Below are positions 1 through 8,895 of a stretch of DNA of 64,000 nt, piece after piece (position 1 is the first letter of the stretch; every line of letters begins with the position of its first letter). The notes under the pieces are model-generated. The model saw only the letters and a list, made by a program, of their open reading frames with translations. It made no database searches and had not been told where the DNA came from. A program made the translations under genes and the position numbers. Source of the stretch: Acidimicrobiaceae bacterium (GTDB taxonomy: Bacteria > Actinomycetota > Acidimicrobiia > Acidimicrobiales > Aldehydirespiratoraceae); NCBI GenBank assembly GCA_026708645.1, contig JAPOUM010000014.1, positions 24,275 to 88,274 of the forward strand, read 5' to 3'.

Positions 1-345
1 GCACAAATAAGTCACAGCGTCATCGGAAGCGACCGCCCGGCGCAGCTCGGGAAGCTTCACGTCGCCGAGGCCGGTGGCGCCGTGGACTCGTGCCGCGTCC
101 ATGGCAGGCGCGATCAGCGGCCGCGCCGCTCCCCGGTGAACCTCAGCGGACAGTCCGGCGATCTGCGCGGTGATCAGGGCGTTGTGGGTGGTGTGCTCGA
201 TCCCCACATTGCCGTTGACGGTGGTTATGCCGATCAATTCTCCGAAATGCGCCGCGGTGAGGATGGCCAGGGCGTCGTCGAGGCCGGGATCGCAGTCCAG
301 CACGATCTTGGGCCGCCGCGAAGCGGCGACAGTGGCAGTGCTCAT
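1..345 (-). CDS. Nucleoside hydrolase, N-terminal part (runs off the left edge)
   Basis: Reading leftward from an ATG at 345, the frame is open to base 1 (115 codons) and has no stop inside the window. It begins MSTATVAASRRPKIVLDCDP, and the aspartate cluster DCDPGLDDA at about residues 17-25 is the Ca2+/ribose-binding signature of inosine-uridine-preferring nucleoside hydrolases. GITTVNGN and TTHNAL follow at the expected places, and HGATGLGD matches the family's HG-DGLGD loop. The enzyme hydrolyses the N-glycosidic bond of nucleosides in the cytoplasm for purine or pyrimidine salvage. The C-terminal two thirds, including the catalytic His region, lie outside the window, so substrate class cannot be judged. 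Confidence 0.88.
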   Translation of the reverse strand, partial: MSTATVAASRRPKIVLDCDPGLDDALAILTAAHFGELIGITTVNGNVGIEHTTHNALITAQIAGLSAEVHRGAARPLIAPAMDAARVHGATGLGDVKLPELRRAVASDDAVTYLC

Positions 346-485
346 GGCCCAAGCCTAGATAGCGCCGCGTCACCCGAGGGCCGTATGGTGCCATCTGGAT
401 GGCGAGCCGTCTTCGGATCGCCTGGGAGAACTGCCGGCCGGTGCCGTTGCATTCGGCCGCGGCGCGCGAGTCGCGGCTCGGCTGC

Positions 486-1973
486 TCACCGGTTGCGGGG
501 GAACCCCAGATCGACGGAGCTGTCCGCGGGTTCGGGCCAGCGGGCGGTGACCGCCTTGGCCTTGGTGAAGAAGTGGACGCCTTCGGGGCCGTACATGTGA
601 GTGTCGCCGAACAGCGAGCTCTTCCAGCCGCCGAAGGAGTGGTAGCCGACCGGCACCGGGATGGGGACGTTGATCCCCACCATGCCGGCGTCGGCGTCGA
701 GCTGGAACTGCCGGGCCGCGCCGCCGTCGCGGGTGAAGACGGCCGCGCCGTTGCCCCACGGGTTGTCCTCGATGAGCCCGACGGCTTCGTGATAGCTGTC
801 GACGCGCACCACGCACAGCACAGGCCCGAAGATCTCGTCGCAGTAGACCGACATGTCGGCGGTCACGCGATCCAGCAGCGAAACGCCCAGAAAGAAGCCG
901 TCGCCGTCGAAGGCCGCGTCGCGCCCGTCCACCACCACGGCGGCGCCTTCACGCTCGCCCGCGCCGATGTAGGAGGCGACGCGGTCGCGGTGCTCGCGGG
1001 TGATCAGCGGGCCCATCTCGGAGTCGGGGTCGTCGCCGGGGCCGATGCGCAGCTTGTCGATGCGAACCTTGATGGCGTCCACAAGCGGATCGGCGCATTC
1101 GCCGACCGCCACCACCACCGACACCGCCATGCAGCGCTCGCCCGCCGAGCCGTACGCCGCAGACACCGCAGCGTCGGCGGCGAGGTTGATGTCGGCGTCG
1201 GGCAGCACCACCATGTGGTTCTTGGCGCCGCCGAGGGCCTGCACCCGCTTGCCCGCCGCGGTGCCCGTCTCGTAGACGTAGCGGGCGATGGGGGTGGAAC
1301 CCACGAAGCTGACCGCGGCCACGCCGGGATGGGTCAGCAGCCGGTCGACCGCCGTCTTGTCGCCGTTGACCACGTTGAGGACCCCCGGCGGGAAACCGGC
1401 CTCGGCGAAGAGCTCGGCCAGCAGTCGCGGAGCGGAAGGGTCGCGCTCAGAGGGTTTGAGCACGAAAGTGTTGCCGCAGGCCACCGCGTTGGGGATCATC
1501 CACAGCGGCACCATCGCCGGGAAGTTGAACGGTGTGATCCCGGCCACCACGCCGAGGGGCTGGCGCACCGTGTAGACGTCCACGCCCGACGACGCCTGCG
1601 AGTTGAAGCTGCCCTTCAGAAGGTCGGCCAGACCGCATGCGTATTCGATGTTCTCCAAGCCCCGCGCCACCTCGCCCAAGGCGTCGGAGCGGACCTTGCC
1701 GTGCTCTGCGGTCAGGCGGGCGGCGATCTCGCCGGCTTTGGCCTCCACCAGGTTGCGGAAGGCGAACATCAACTTGGTGCGTGCCGCCAACGATGTCTCG
1801 CGCCACTCTCCGAAGGCGGCTGCTGCGGCGGCCACAGCCGCGTCGACCTCGGCGTCTGTGGCCAGCCCGACCTCGGCGGTCTGCTCGCCGGTGGCGGGAT
1901 CGAACACGGGACGCGCCCGCCCCGACTCGCAGGCCGCAGCGGCGCCGTTCACGAAATGCCCGATGGTCTCCAT
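486..1973 (-). CDS. mmsA: CoA-acylating methylmalonate-semialdehyde dehydrogenase
   Basis: A 495-residue aldehyde dehydrogenase of normal family length. TPFNFPAMVPLWM (about 147-159) and the CGNTF-VLKPSE block (166-176) are characteristic of the MmsA/IolA branch, which uses CoA as acyl acceptor. The catalytic cysteine is in GERCMA (C281), and the NAD-binding FVGST is at about 223-227. It converts methylmalonate or malonate semialdehyde to propionyl- or acetyl-CoA, late in valine, thymine or myo-inositol breakdown. The ATG at 1973 has an AAGGAG four bases upstream. No inositol or valine catabolic neighbours are visible, so the pathway is not decided by context. Confidence 0.92.
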   Translation of the reverse strand: METIGHFVNGAAAACESGRARPVFDPATGEQTAEVGLATDAEVDAAVAAAAAAFGEWRETSLAARTKLMFAFRNLVEAKAGEIAARLTAEHGKVRSDALGEVARGLENIEYACGLADLLKGSFNSQASSGVDVYTVRQPLGVVAGITPFNFPAMVPLWMIPNAVACGNTFVLKPSERDPSAPRLLAELFAEAGFPPGVLNVVNGDKTAVDRLLTHPGVAAVSFVGSTPIARYVYETGTAAGKRVQALGGAKNHMVVLPDADINLAADAAVSAAYGSAGERCMAVSVVVAVGECADPLVDAIKVRIDKLRIGPGDDPDSEMGPLITREHRDRVASYIGAGEREGAAVVVDGRDAAFDGDGFFLGVSLLDRVTADMSVYCDEIFGPVLCVVRVDSYHEAVGLIEDNPWGNGAAVFTRDGGAARQFQLDADAGMVGINVPIPVPVGYHSFGGWKSSLFGDTHMYGPEGVHFFTKAKAVTARWPEPADSSVDLGFPRNR

Positions 1974-2298
1974 GACGCTCCTTGCTGTCCGTGAGGTCCG
2001 CTCGCTCAGTATTTTTCGCTCATCTGGCCGCAGGCGCTTGATCGGCGCTCAAATGCTCGCAGTCGCTCTCAATGAATGCAGGCGCAGCAGGTCATCACAG
2101 GTCATCAGTTCGGTCATGATCGCTTCGATGACGGCCACTGTGTTCTCCTCAGAGCGCAGCATTCTAGGAGGCGTGTCCCGTTGCCGCTCAACCGGACGAG
2201 GCGCCTCGATCCGCGAGGGCCTGATACCGCACTATCGTGTTGATTCGCAACAGACTCCGCAGGTGCGTCGCAGGCGCAACGCACGGAGGAACGACACT
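1974..2298. other. Divergent intergenic region between mmsA and the SIS-domain gene
   Basis: This 325-base gap separates two divergently transcribed genes and must hold both promoters. I see no convincing -35/-10 pair. It contains one small minus-strand ORF with a good ribosome binding site (listed separately) and, just before 2299, the ACGGAGGA site of the SIS-domain gene. No tRNA, hairpin with a T-run or long repeat was recognised. Confidence 0.5.
2049..2138 (-). CDS. Possible 29-residue small ORF upstream of mmsA
   Basis: A GTG at 2138 opens a 29-codon frame ending in TGA at 2049; the peptide starts MAVIEAIMTELMTCDDLLRL. Its start is preceded by GAGGAG with a 6-base spacer, an unusually good Shine-Dalgarno sequence for a random GTG in this GC-rich DNA. 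It points the same way as mmsA and ends 76 bases before it, so it could be a leader peptide, a truncated gene remnant or chance. No family was recognised and there is no signal or membrane segment. Only the start context and placement support it. Confidence 0.25.
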   Translation of the reverse strand: MAVIEAIMTELMTCDDLLRLHSLRATASI

Positions 2299-3324
2299 AT
2301 GAGCATGCTGTCTGAGCTGATGGAGCAGCCGGCCGCGGTGCGTCGTTGCCTCGACGCCAACCAGGCGCAGGCCTCTGAGTTCGCTGGGCTGCTCGCGGGC
2401 TCTGACCATGTCGTGATCGCGGCTCGGGGCACTTCAGACAACGCGGCCCGCTACGCCCAGTATGCGTGGGGTTCCCGGCTGGGCCTGTCGGTGGGATTGA
2501 CCGCGCCTTCGCTTTTCGGCTGGCAAGCACGTCCTCCGTCGCTGGCCGGGGCGGTCGTGGTCGGCATCTCGCAATCCGGCGAGTCTCCTGATCTGGTGAC
2601 GGTGCTGGAATCAGCCAAACGCCAGGGGCGCCCGGTCGTGGTCATCACCAACCACCCTGATTCACCGCTCGGGCGACTGGGAGATCTGGTGATGCCGCTG
2701 TGCGCGGGCGAGGAGCGCGCCGTCGCCGCCACCAAGACCTACACGGCTCAGCTCGCCGCTGTGGCGCTCTGCGCAGCCGCGCCGGGCGCGCGGGAGCAAG
2801 GCACGGCCGCGGCGCAGCTTCGCGCCATGCCTGAAGTGCTCGAGGAAGCGCTCGATGCGGCGGACGCCGTCGAGGCCGCGGTCGGAAGCCTGATCGACTC
2901 CGACGGGTGCGTGGTGATCGGGCGGGGTTTCCACCAGGCCACCGTCCATGAGTGGGCGCTCAAACTGCAGGAGTTGACCTACATTCTGGCGCAGGCCTAT
3001 TCCGCCGCCGATTTTCTGCACGGGCCGGTGGCGGTGGTGGCGCCGGGTTTCTGCGTGTTGATGGTCGCCACGACCGGGGCGCATCTCAGCTCGCTGGCCG
3101 AACTGTCCGCGCAGTTGCTCGACCGCGGGGCTCATGTGGTGGCTCTCAGCGACGAAGAGTCGTTCCCGTGCTCGCGGCACGTGGCTGTCCCGAAGACCGC
3201 GGAATGGCTGGCGCCGATTGCGGCGGCCCCGGCGCTGCAGCTGTTCGCGCGCAGTCTTTGCGTCGCTCGAGGGCTGGACCCTGACACGCCGCGGACTCTG
3301 TCCAAAGTGACACGCACAAGATGA
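2299..3324 (+). CDS. Double SIS-domain sugar-phosphate isomerase/deaminase-like protein
   Basis: 341 residues from the ATG at 2299, chosen because ACGGAGGA lies about 8 bases upstream; the frame is open further upstream but without homology. Two SIS domains are visible. The first has ARGTSDNAARYAQYAWG, then GISQSGESPD, the sugar-phosphate binding Ser/Thr loop, and AATKTYTAQ. The second contains GRGFHQATVHEWALKLQE and DFLHGP. It ends in TLSKVTRTR, a tail typical of this GlmS-isomerase-like/AgaS-like group that lacks the glutaminase domain. Members act as amino-sugar-phosphate deaminases or isomerases. The exact substrate cannot be read from the sequence, and no PTS or kinase gene is adjacent. 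Confidence 0.85.
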   Translation: MSMLSELMEQPAAVRRCLDANQAQASEFAGLLAGSDHVVIAARGTSDNAARYAQYAWGSRLGLSVGLTAPSLFGWQARPPSLAGAVVVGISQSGESPDLVTVLESAKRQGRPVVVITNHPDSPLGRLGDLVMPLCAGEERAVAATKTYTAQLAAVALCAAAPGAREQGTAAAQLRAMPEVLEEALDAADAVEAAVGSLIDSDGCVVIGRGFHQATVHEWALKLQELTYILAQAYSAADFLHGPVAVVAPGFCVLMVATTGAHLSSLAELSAQLLDRGAHVVALSDEESFPCSRHVAVPKTAEWLAPIAAAPALQLFARSLCVARGLDPDTPRTLSKVTRTR

Positions 3325-3371
3325 ACGCGCCAACCCGACTAAGTCCTCGGCTCGCCGGTAGCCGTAGCTGT

Positions 3372-5516
3372 TCAGGAGGAGCGATAGCCGGCGAAGCGGT
3401 TCAAGCGGAGGCTGTTGGCTACCACGAACAACGACGAGAGCCCCATGGCGGCCGTTGCGATCATCGGGTTGAGCACGCCGAAAGCGGCGAGAGGAATGGC
3501 CGAGGTGTTGTAGGCGAAAGCCCAGAAGAGGTTGCCTTTGATCGTCGACAGGGTGCGGCGCGACAAGGCGATGGCGTCAGCCACAGCCCGGAGATCGCCC
3601 GACACCACCGTCAAGTCCGAAGCCTCCATGGCCACGTCGGTGCCGGTGCCGATGGCGATTCCGAGGTCGGCTCGAGCCAGAGCAGGCGCATCGTTGATGC
3701 CGTCGCCGACCATGGCCACCCGCCGGCCCTCGGCCTGGAACCGCTCGACCACGTCGGCCTTGTCCTGCGGCAGAACCTCGGCGATCACTTCGTCGATCCC
3801 GACCTCGGCGGCCACCGTCCGCGCGGTGCGGTTGTTGTCGCCGGTCACCAGCACAGGCTTGAGGCCTTGGTCGCCGAAGGCTCGCACAGCCGCCGACGAG
3901 GTCGTCTTCAGGCGATCGGCCACCACTAGCACCGCTTCGGCGCGAGCCTGGCGGCCCGCCAGAACGGCAGTGGCGCCGCGGGACTCGGCTTCGACGGCTG
4001 CGGTCTCGACCTGCGGCGGGATCTCGTCGAAGAGCGCCCGGCGGCCCACCCGCAGCTCTGCCGGCGCCTGGCCCGGCTCGCTGACCGTGCCGATCACCCC
4101 GAGGCCCGGGCGGTTGTCGAAGTCGCTCACCGGATGGTGGCTGTCCACGGCCGCTGCGACGGCCGCCGCGATGGGATGCTCGGAGCGTGATTCGAGCGAA
4201 GCCGCCAGCGACAGCAGCCTCTGGGTGTCGGCGGGTTCCAGGCCGGGCGCTGAAACGCCCGACAGTTCCATGCGGCCCTCGGTGACGGTGCCGGTCTTGT
4301 CCAGTAGCACCACCTCGACGGCGCGGGTGTCCTCGAGGACTTCGCCGCCTTTGATGATCACACCGAGCTGGGCGCCCCGGCCGGTGCCGACCATGATCGC
4401 CAAGGGAGTCGCCAGACCCAGAGCGCAGGGGCAGGCGATGACGAGCACCGCGACCGCCGCCGTGAAGGCCTCATGAACCGGCCGCCCCGACGCCAGCCAG
4501 CCGACCAGAGAGACGACCGAGATGACGATGGCCAGAGGCACGAAAACCGAAGACACCCGGTCGGCCAGACGCTGGACCGCGGCTCTTCCCCCTTGGGCTT
4601 GATCGACCAGGCGGATGATTTGAGCCAGAGCAGTGTCGGCACCGACCTTGGTGGCTTCCACCACCAGAGAGCCGTTGACGTTGACGGTGGCGCCGATGAC
4701 CTCGTCGCCGGCGGCGACTTCCACCGGCACCGGCTCGCCTGTGACCATCGACTCGTCGACCGCCGAATACCCCTCGGCCACGCGGCCGTCGGTGGCGATC
4801 TTCTCGCCGGGGCGCACCACGAACCGCATCCCGACCGTCAGCTCGTCCAGCGGGATCTCGCTGCCGTCGACGAGGCGAGCAGTGCGGGCGCCGAGGTCGG
4901 CCAACGCTCGAATGGCGTCGCCGGAGCGCCGCTTGGCCCGCAACTCCAAGTATTTGCCCAGCAGGATCAATGTGAGAATGACTGCGCCGGTCTCGAAGTA
5001 GACGTGAGCGTCTTCGAGTTCGCCGGAAGCGTCGAGCAGCATCACCGCGGCCGACCACAACCAGGCCGCGCTGGCCCCCATGGAGACCAGCGTGTCCATG
5101 GTGGCGACGCGGTGGCGACAGTTCATCGCCGCGGCCCGATGGAAAGGCCAGCCCGACCAGACAGTGACAGGCACGGCCAAAGCCCCGACCATCCACTCCC
5201 ATCCGCTGAAGCGCAGCGGCGGCAGCATCGAGACTGCCACGATCGGGACCGTCAGCACGGCGGCCACGACCAGCCTGCGCCCCAGGTCGGCCTGCCGCAG
5301 GGCTTCGGCCGCTTCGGGGGTGTCCACGTCGGCGTCGATCAGCCGGTATCCGATCCCTTCGACGGCGGATCGCAGGACGTCCTCGGAGACGGCGGGGCCT
5401 GCGGCCGGGAGGTGGATGGTGGCCCGCCCGGTGGCGAAGTTGACCTGGGCGTCGGCGACGCCGTCGAGTTGATGCAGATGCTGCTGGATACGGGCGGCGC
5501 AGGCGACGCATGTCAT
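3372..5516 (-). CDS. copA: Copper-translocating P1B-type ATPase (CopA-like)
   Basis: 714 residues from the ATG at 5516. It shows an N-terminal heavy-metal domain with CVAC at residues 3-6, TGE (259-261), the CPC copper motif in [11 protein letters not shown] (362-364), phosphorylated DKTGT (406-410), SEHPIA and GDGINDAP. The last helices carry the YN and MGLSS features of the Cu+ subgroup (P1B-1). It exports Cu+ across the plasma membrane using ATP. The start is odd. The only standard start codon is the Met of the metal-binding MTCVAC motif, yet the preceding in-frame codons read DLAIEG, exactly what strand 1 of the domain should be. The frame stays open to a stop at 5697-5699 with no ATG, GTG or TTG, so translation may begin at a non-standard codon upstream. 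Confidence 0.93.
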   Translation of the reverse strand: MTCVACAARIQQHLHQLDGVADAQVNFATGRATIHLPAAGPAVSEDVLRSAVEGIGYRLIDADVDTPEAAEALRQADLGRRLVVAAVLTVPIVAVSMLPPLRFSGWEWMVGALAVPVTVWSGWPFHRAAAMNCRHRVATMDTLVSMGASAAWLWSAAVMLLDASGELEDAHVYFETGAVILTLILLGKYLELRAKRRSGDAIRALADLGARTARLVDGSEIPLDELTVGMRFVVRPGEKIATDGRVAEGYSAVDESMVTGEPVPVEVAAGDEVIGATVNVNGSLVVEATKVGADTALAQIIRLVDQAQGGRAAVQRLADRVSSVFVPLAIVISVVSLVGWLASGRPVHEAFTAAVAVLVIACPCALGLATPLAIMVGTGRGAQLGVIIKGGEVLEDTRAVEVVLLDKTGTVTEGRMELSGVSAPGLEPADTQRLLSLAASLESRSEHPIAAAVAAAVDSHHPVSDFDNRPGLGVIGTVSEPGQAPAELRVGRRALFDEIPPQVETAAVEAESRGATAVLAGRQARAEAVLVVADRLKTTSSAAVRAFGDQGLKPVLVTGDNNRTARTVAAEVGIDEVIAEVLPQDKADVVERFQAEGRRVAMVGDGINDAPALARADLGIAIGTGTDVAMEASDLTVVSGDLRAVADAIALSRRTLSTIKGNLFWAFAYNTSAIPLAAFGVLNPMIATAAMGLSSLFVVANSLRLNRFAGYRSS

Positions 5517-5588
5517 GCCTTCGATGGCCAGATCTTGGCGTCTGGCGCCAACACCGCTTCGGAGATCGACTTGCTCTGCTATGTCGCC

Positions 5589-5616
5589 AGTGTAGGAAGC
5601 AAGGCCCCCGAGACAA
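5589..5616 (-). promoter_or_regulatory. Possible promoter of copA
   Basis: On the minus strand TTGTCT (5616-5611) and TACACT (5594-5589) are separated by 16 bases, each 4 of 6 to the sigma-70-type consensus. Transcription would start near 5582 and give a leader of about 65 bases before the Met at 5516. If translation starts upstream of 5516 it must start inside this leader. No copper-repressor operator was recognised. Confidence 0.28.
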
Positions 5617-5696
5617 GACCACGAGGGCGCCGGCGCGCCGGGCGGCGGCGGAGTGGCGGAGTGGCTGGAGCGCCTGCGGGCAGGGCCCGAGTCGGC

Positions 5697-6638
5697 CTAC
5701 CTGATGCGACGGATGATGGCGTGCTCGCGGCGGCTGGTAAGCCAGGCGCCGAAGAGAACTATGGCGATGCCGGCCCATTGCACGGGCAGCACGACCTCTG
5801 AGTTGAAAGCCATTCCCAGCACCATCGAGACGATGGGGATGCAGTAGACGGCAGTGCCCGCCCGGGTGGCGCCGGCGCGCCCGGCCAGCGCGGCCATGAT
5901 CGCGAAAGCGGCGCCGGTGTTGACCACCCCGAGCACCACCACCGCCACGACTGGGACGACGTCCCATTGCGATCCGGACAGACCCGCCAGGCCGAATGGA
6001 GCGGTGATCACAGAAGCGACCGCCAGCGCTCGCATCATCAACGCCGGCGCCCCGTAGCGCTGCTGCAAAGGGACGGCCAGGTTCATGGCGGTCCCGTAGC
6101 AGAAGGTGGCCAGGAGCACCAGCGAGACACCCCAGGCGACCGCGCTCGAACCGACCGCTTCAGGCAGGCTCAAGGTCGCAGCGCCGGCGAAACCCAGCGC
6201 TATGCCCACAGCCTGATGCACCCGGGGCAGGGAGCGCAGCAGCACCGAAGCAACCAGGGCGCCGAAGATCGGCACCGAAGCGTTGAGCATCCCGGCCAGC
6301 GCCGAGTCGATGTGCTGCTGGGCGATCGGGAACATCGACAGCGGTACGACCAGCCACAGCACGCCGATCACCGCGACCTTCGGATGGTCGACGCGCTCCA
6401 GCGGCTCTCGTGCCGCCGGAACGACTGTGAGAGCCAAAAAGCCAAGAGTGCTCCGCAGCCAGGTGATCACCGCAGGCTGCAGCGACTCCAAGCTGATTTC
6501 GATCAACAAGAACGAGGAGCCCCAAATCAGCGCGATGCCGATCAGCATCGCCCACTCCACCAACCCGAAAGAGTCGAGCCGCGATCCTTGCGACGTGGAG
6601 AAGACGCGTACCGGTTTCCGCTCGACTCCGCCGGTCAC
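5697..6638 (-). CDS. EamA-family (DMT superfamily) membrane transporter
   Basis: 313 residues with about ten hydrophobic segments arranged as two five-helix repeats. The first opens with IGIALIWGSSFLLIEISLE, the usual EamA start (W-G-S-x-F), and repeat two opens after GSSAVAWGVSLVLLATFCYG. Such proteins export small metabolites or amino acids, and the substrate cannot be predicted here. The start is a GTG at 6638 without a clear ribosome binding site; a later GTG is possible. It lies between ilvE and copA on the same strand, 25 bases after ilvE, so it may be co-transcribed with the branched-chain aminotransferase. Its stop is in the same reading frame as copA. Confidence 0.85.
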   Translation of the reverse strand: MTGGVERKPVRVFSTSQGSRLDSFGLVEWAMLIGIALIWGSSFLLIEISLESLQPAVITWLRSTLGFLALTVVPAAREPLERVDHPKVAVIGVLWLVVPLSMFPIAQQHIDSALAGMLNASVPIFGALVASVLLRSLPRVHQAVGIALGFAGAATLSLPEAVGSSAVAWGVSLVLLATFCYGTAMNLAVPLQQRYGAPALMMRALAVASVITAPFGLAGLSGSQWDVVPVVAVVVLGVVNTGAAFAIMAALAGRAGATRAGTAVYCIPIVSMVLGMAFNSEVVLPVQWAGIAIVLFGAWLTSRREHAIIRRIR

Positions 6639-6663
6639 TGCGCCGCCGGTCGAACGCTGCCGG

Positions 6664-7767
6664 TCAAGGTGTCGTCGATCGGGGTCGCGCCGGGGTGCGC
6701 CAGCCGAACAGATCGGGCGCGGCTCCCGTTTGGACGTCCACCAGCGCCTGGCGCAGCCGCAGCGTGTTGCGTCCCGGCTCGCCGGCGCCGAAATGCAGCG
6801 GCCCGGCGGCGCTGATGATCGTGCCGACAGGCGCCACGACCGCCGCCGTGCCCGACAGGAACGCCTCGCCGCGCTCGCTCCAGTCGATCAGCTCGTCGGG
6901 GTGGACGGAGCGCTCCTGCACCTCATAGCCGAGATGCCGGGCGATGCGGATCACCGAGTCTCGGGTCACCCCGTGCAGGAAAGACTCATCGAGATGCCTG
7001 GTGACGACCTGCTCGTCGTCGACTAAGAAGAAGTTCGAGGCGCCGGTTTCGGTGATGTCCTCGGCGGTCGCGAACAGGATCTGGTCGATGGCTTCGTCGG
7101 CGGCCATCACTGCTCGGGTGGGCGCCAGCGCCATGGCGTAGTTGGCGCCGCATTTGATCATCCCGAACTGTGACACGGTGCGCCGCAGCGACGTTTCCAA
7201 CAGCAGGGTCAGCGGCTTCAGGCCGCCCCTGAAGTAGTCGCCGACCGGGCTGCAGACCACATACAGCAGAGCTTCCCGCGACGGCGCGGAGGCGGCGCCG
7301 ATGTTGGCGTCCGTGCCGATCAGAGTGGGGCGTATGTAGAGCGATCCCGGGGGATCGGGAACCTCCGGGGCGTTGGCAGCGACCGCGTCGTTGATCATCT
7401 GCGTCAGCATCCCCGGGTCCGGCGGCGGCAGGCACAGACCCGCGGCGCTGCGCTCCAGACGGTCCACATGATCAGCGAGACGGAAGACGGCCACCGATCC
7501 GTCTTGCTGGCGGTGGGCCTTGAGGCCCTCGAAGACGGCGCTGCCGTAATGCAGGACGTGCGCCGAGGGGCTGATCGCGAGGTCGCCGTAGGGCGCCGGC
7601 GAGCCGCTGTAGGCGAAGCGCCCGCCAACGGTGCGCGCTGTGGTCATCCAGTCGCACATAACGGTTCCGAACTCGGCGGAGGCCGGATCAGGCTTCCGGG
7701 TCGTCGCAGGCGTCGCAGTATCGGTCATCGCAATCTCAGTGGCAGTCTCGGTCGTCGCAGCTCTCAC
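6664..7767 (-). CDS. ilvE: Branched-chain amino acid aminotransferase
   Basis: A fold-type IV PLP enzyme of 367 residues, normal for actinobacterial IlvE. LHYGSAVFEGLKAHR lies at 72-86. The PLP lysine is in FGMIKCGANYA (K205), and ATAEDITETGASNFF forms the family's conserved turn. DSFLHG-type and GVTRDSVI motifs follow. It transfers the amino group between glutamate and the keto acids of Val, Leu and Ile, in the cytoplasm. The start is uncertain: GTG 7767 with GAAGG close by, or the ATG at 7728, which begins MTDTATPATTRKPD. An EamA transporter follows 25 bases downstream. Confidence 0.93.
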   Translation of the reverse strand: MRAATTETATEIAMTDTATPATTRKPDPASAEFGTVMCDWMTTARTVGGRFAYSGSPAPYGDLAISPSAHVLHYGSAVFEGLKAHRQQDGSVAVFRLADHVDRLERSAAGLCLPPPDPGMLTQMINDAVAANAPEVPDPPGSLYIRPTLIGTDANIGAASAPSREALLYVVCSPVGDYFRGGLKPLTLLLETSLRRTVSQFGMIKCGANYAMALAPTRAVMAADEAIDQILFATAEDITETGASNFFLVDDEQVVTRHLDESFLHGVTRDSVIRIARHLGYEVQERSVHPDELIDWSERGEAFLSGTAAVVAPVGTIISAAGPLHFGAGEPGRNTLRLRQALVDVQTGAAPDLFGWRTPARPRSTTP

Positions 7768-7851
7768 TGCCCTTCGGCGTCACAATGGTAGGCGTGGCGC
7801 ATGCCGATCAGATGCGAACACAGACTGCAGACGAGCCGGCAGATCCGGCGG

Positions 7852-8832
7852 CTAGGCGGGAGCGGCTCGAGCTATCTCGGCTGCCAGGGCCAGTTCCTTC
7901 GCAGCGCAGGAAAGTTCGCTGACCGAGATCTGGAACTCGTCGATGGAGTGGTCGGCCACGAGGGCGGCGAGCTCGGCGCGGCATTCGCTGACCGTGCCGC
8001 AGATCGCGAACGAATCCACCCAGTCGTCCTGGACGAAGCGGGCCGCGGCCGCCGGGCCGCCGTCTGAGAGCGCCCGGCGGACGCTGTCCTCCACCGCAGC
8101 GTCGAAGCCGAGTCTGGCTTTGACCTCGTCGGGAGAGTCGACGAGCCTGAAAGTGAGCGCAGCTCTCACAGCCTCGCGAGCCGCTTCGGTGGTGACCAGC
8201 CTGGTCATGTAGCAGAGCCGCGGCCTGGGCCGGCCGCTGGCGGCCGCCGCGGCAGCGACGGCGTCGACATGGTCGCCTATCAGCTCTTTGTGGACGAACG
8301 ACATGATGAAACCGTCGGCGAGCTCCCCGGCCAGCTGCAGCACCCGCGGCCCTCGACCGGCCAGCCAGACGGGAATGTCGGGCCTGCCGTAGGCGAGCCG
8401 CGCCCGGCGGAAGCCGGCGGCGACGCCATCATGGTCGACGACCTGACCCGACCACAGGGCCCGGCTCGTGGTCACCAGCTCGCGCATGGCTGAGACCGGC
8501 GCCCGGCGTCGGATCGCCAGCGGTTCGAGCGTCAGAGTGCCGCCGGCGCCGACCCCCAGCACCGCCCTGCCCCGCGACACTTCGTCGAGGGTGGCGACCG
8601 CCGCCGCGGTCACTCCCGGATGACGGGTGTAGGCGTTGGTGATGCCGCTGCCGATCTGCATCGAATCGGTGGCCGCGGCCACGCAGGCGAGAGTCACCCA
8701 GCATTCGCGTGCTGCGATCCCTTCGTCAGGTATCCAGACCCTTCCGAATCCGATCTCCTCGGCGGCCGCGGCGACCGCAGCGACCCGCTCGACAGGGCCG
8801 GAGGGCATCACCATGCACGCCAGGTCAACCAC
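7852..8832 (-). CDS. LLM-class flavin/F420-dependent oxidoreductase (copy 1)
   Basis: 326 residues of the luciferase-like monooxygenase family. It has the N-terminal barrel start VDLACMVMPSG, GFGRVWIPDE, GSGITNAYTRHP (the cis-peptide/coenzyme region) and LGVGAGGTLTLEPL, followed by WLAGRGPRVLQLAGELADG. This is the methylene-tetrahydromethanopterin reductase-like subgroup, which in actinobacteria mostly uses F420. The substrate is unknown. A clear paralogue lies at 42813-43787; the two share ITN-YTRH, GAGG-LTL-PLA and WLAGRGPR. The start is a GTG at 8832, and an ATG six codons in is the alternative. Confidence 0.88.
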   Translation of the reverse strand: MVDLACMVMPSGPVERVAAVAAAAEEIGFGRVWIPDEGIAARECWVTLACVAAATDSMQIGSGITNAYTRHPGVTAAAVATLDEVSRGRAVLGVGAGGTLTLEPLAIRRRAPVSAMRELVTTSRALWSGQVVDHDGVAAGFRRARLAYGRPDIPVWLAGRGPRVLQLAGELADGFIMSFVHKELIGDHVDAVAAAAAASGRPRPRLCYMTRLVTTEAAREAVRAALTFRLVDSPDEVKARLGFDAAVEDSVRRALSDGGPAAAARFVQDDWVDSFAICGTVSECRAELAALVADHSIDEFQISVSELSCAAKELALAAEIARAAPA

Positions 8833-8895
8833 GTCGGCGACACTAGAGCACGCGGGCGAGCGAGACGAGCCTCTCCAGCTAGGCCGCTCGGGCGA

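Noticed and set aside
399..1994. 531-codon plus-strand frame opposite mmsA
   Set aside because: It is the antisense of a well-conserved dehydrogenase; high GC leaves the complementary frame open. No family motif was seen in it.
5641..5700. tRNA-like stretch resembling the start of a Ser/Leu tRNA
   Set aside because: GGCGGAGTGGCGGAGTGGCT looks like a D-arm, but no anticodon arm, T-arm or matching acceptor end follows.
4471..5967. 498-codon minus-strand frame across copA and the EamA gene
   Set aside because: It runs out of frame with two clear genes and is Arg/His/Gly-rich, a typical high-GC shadow.
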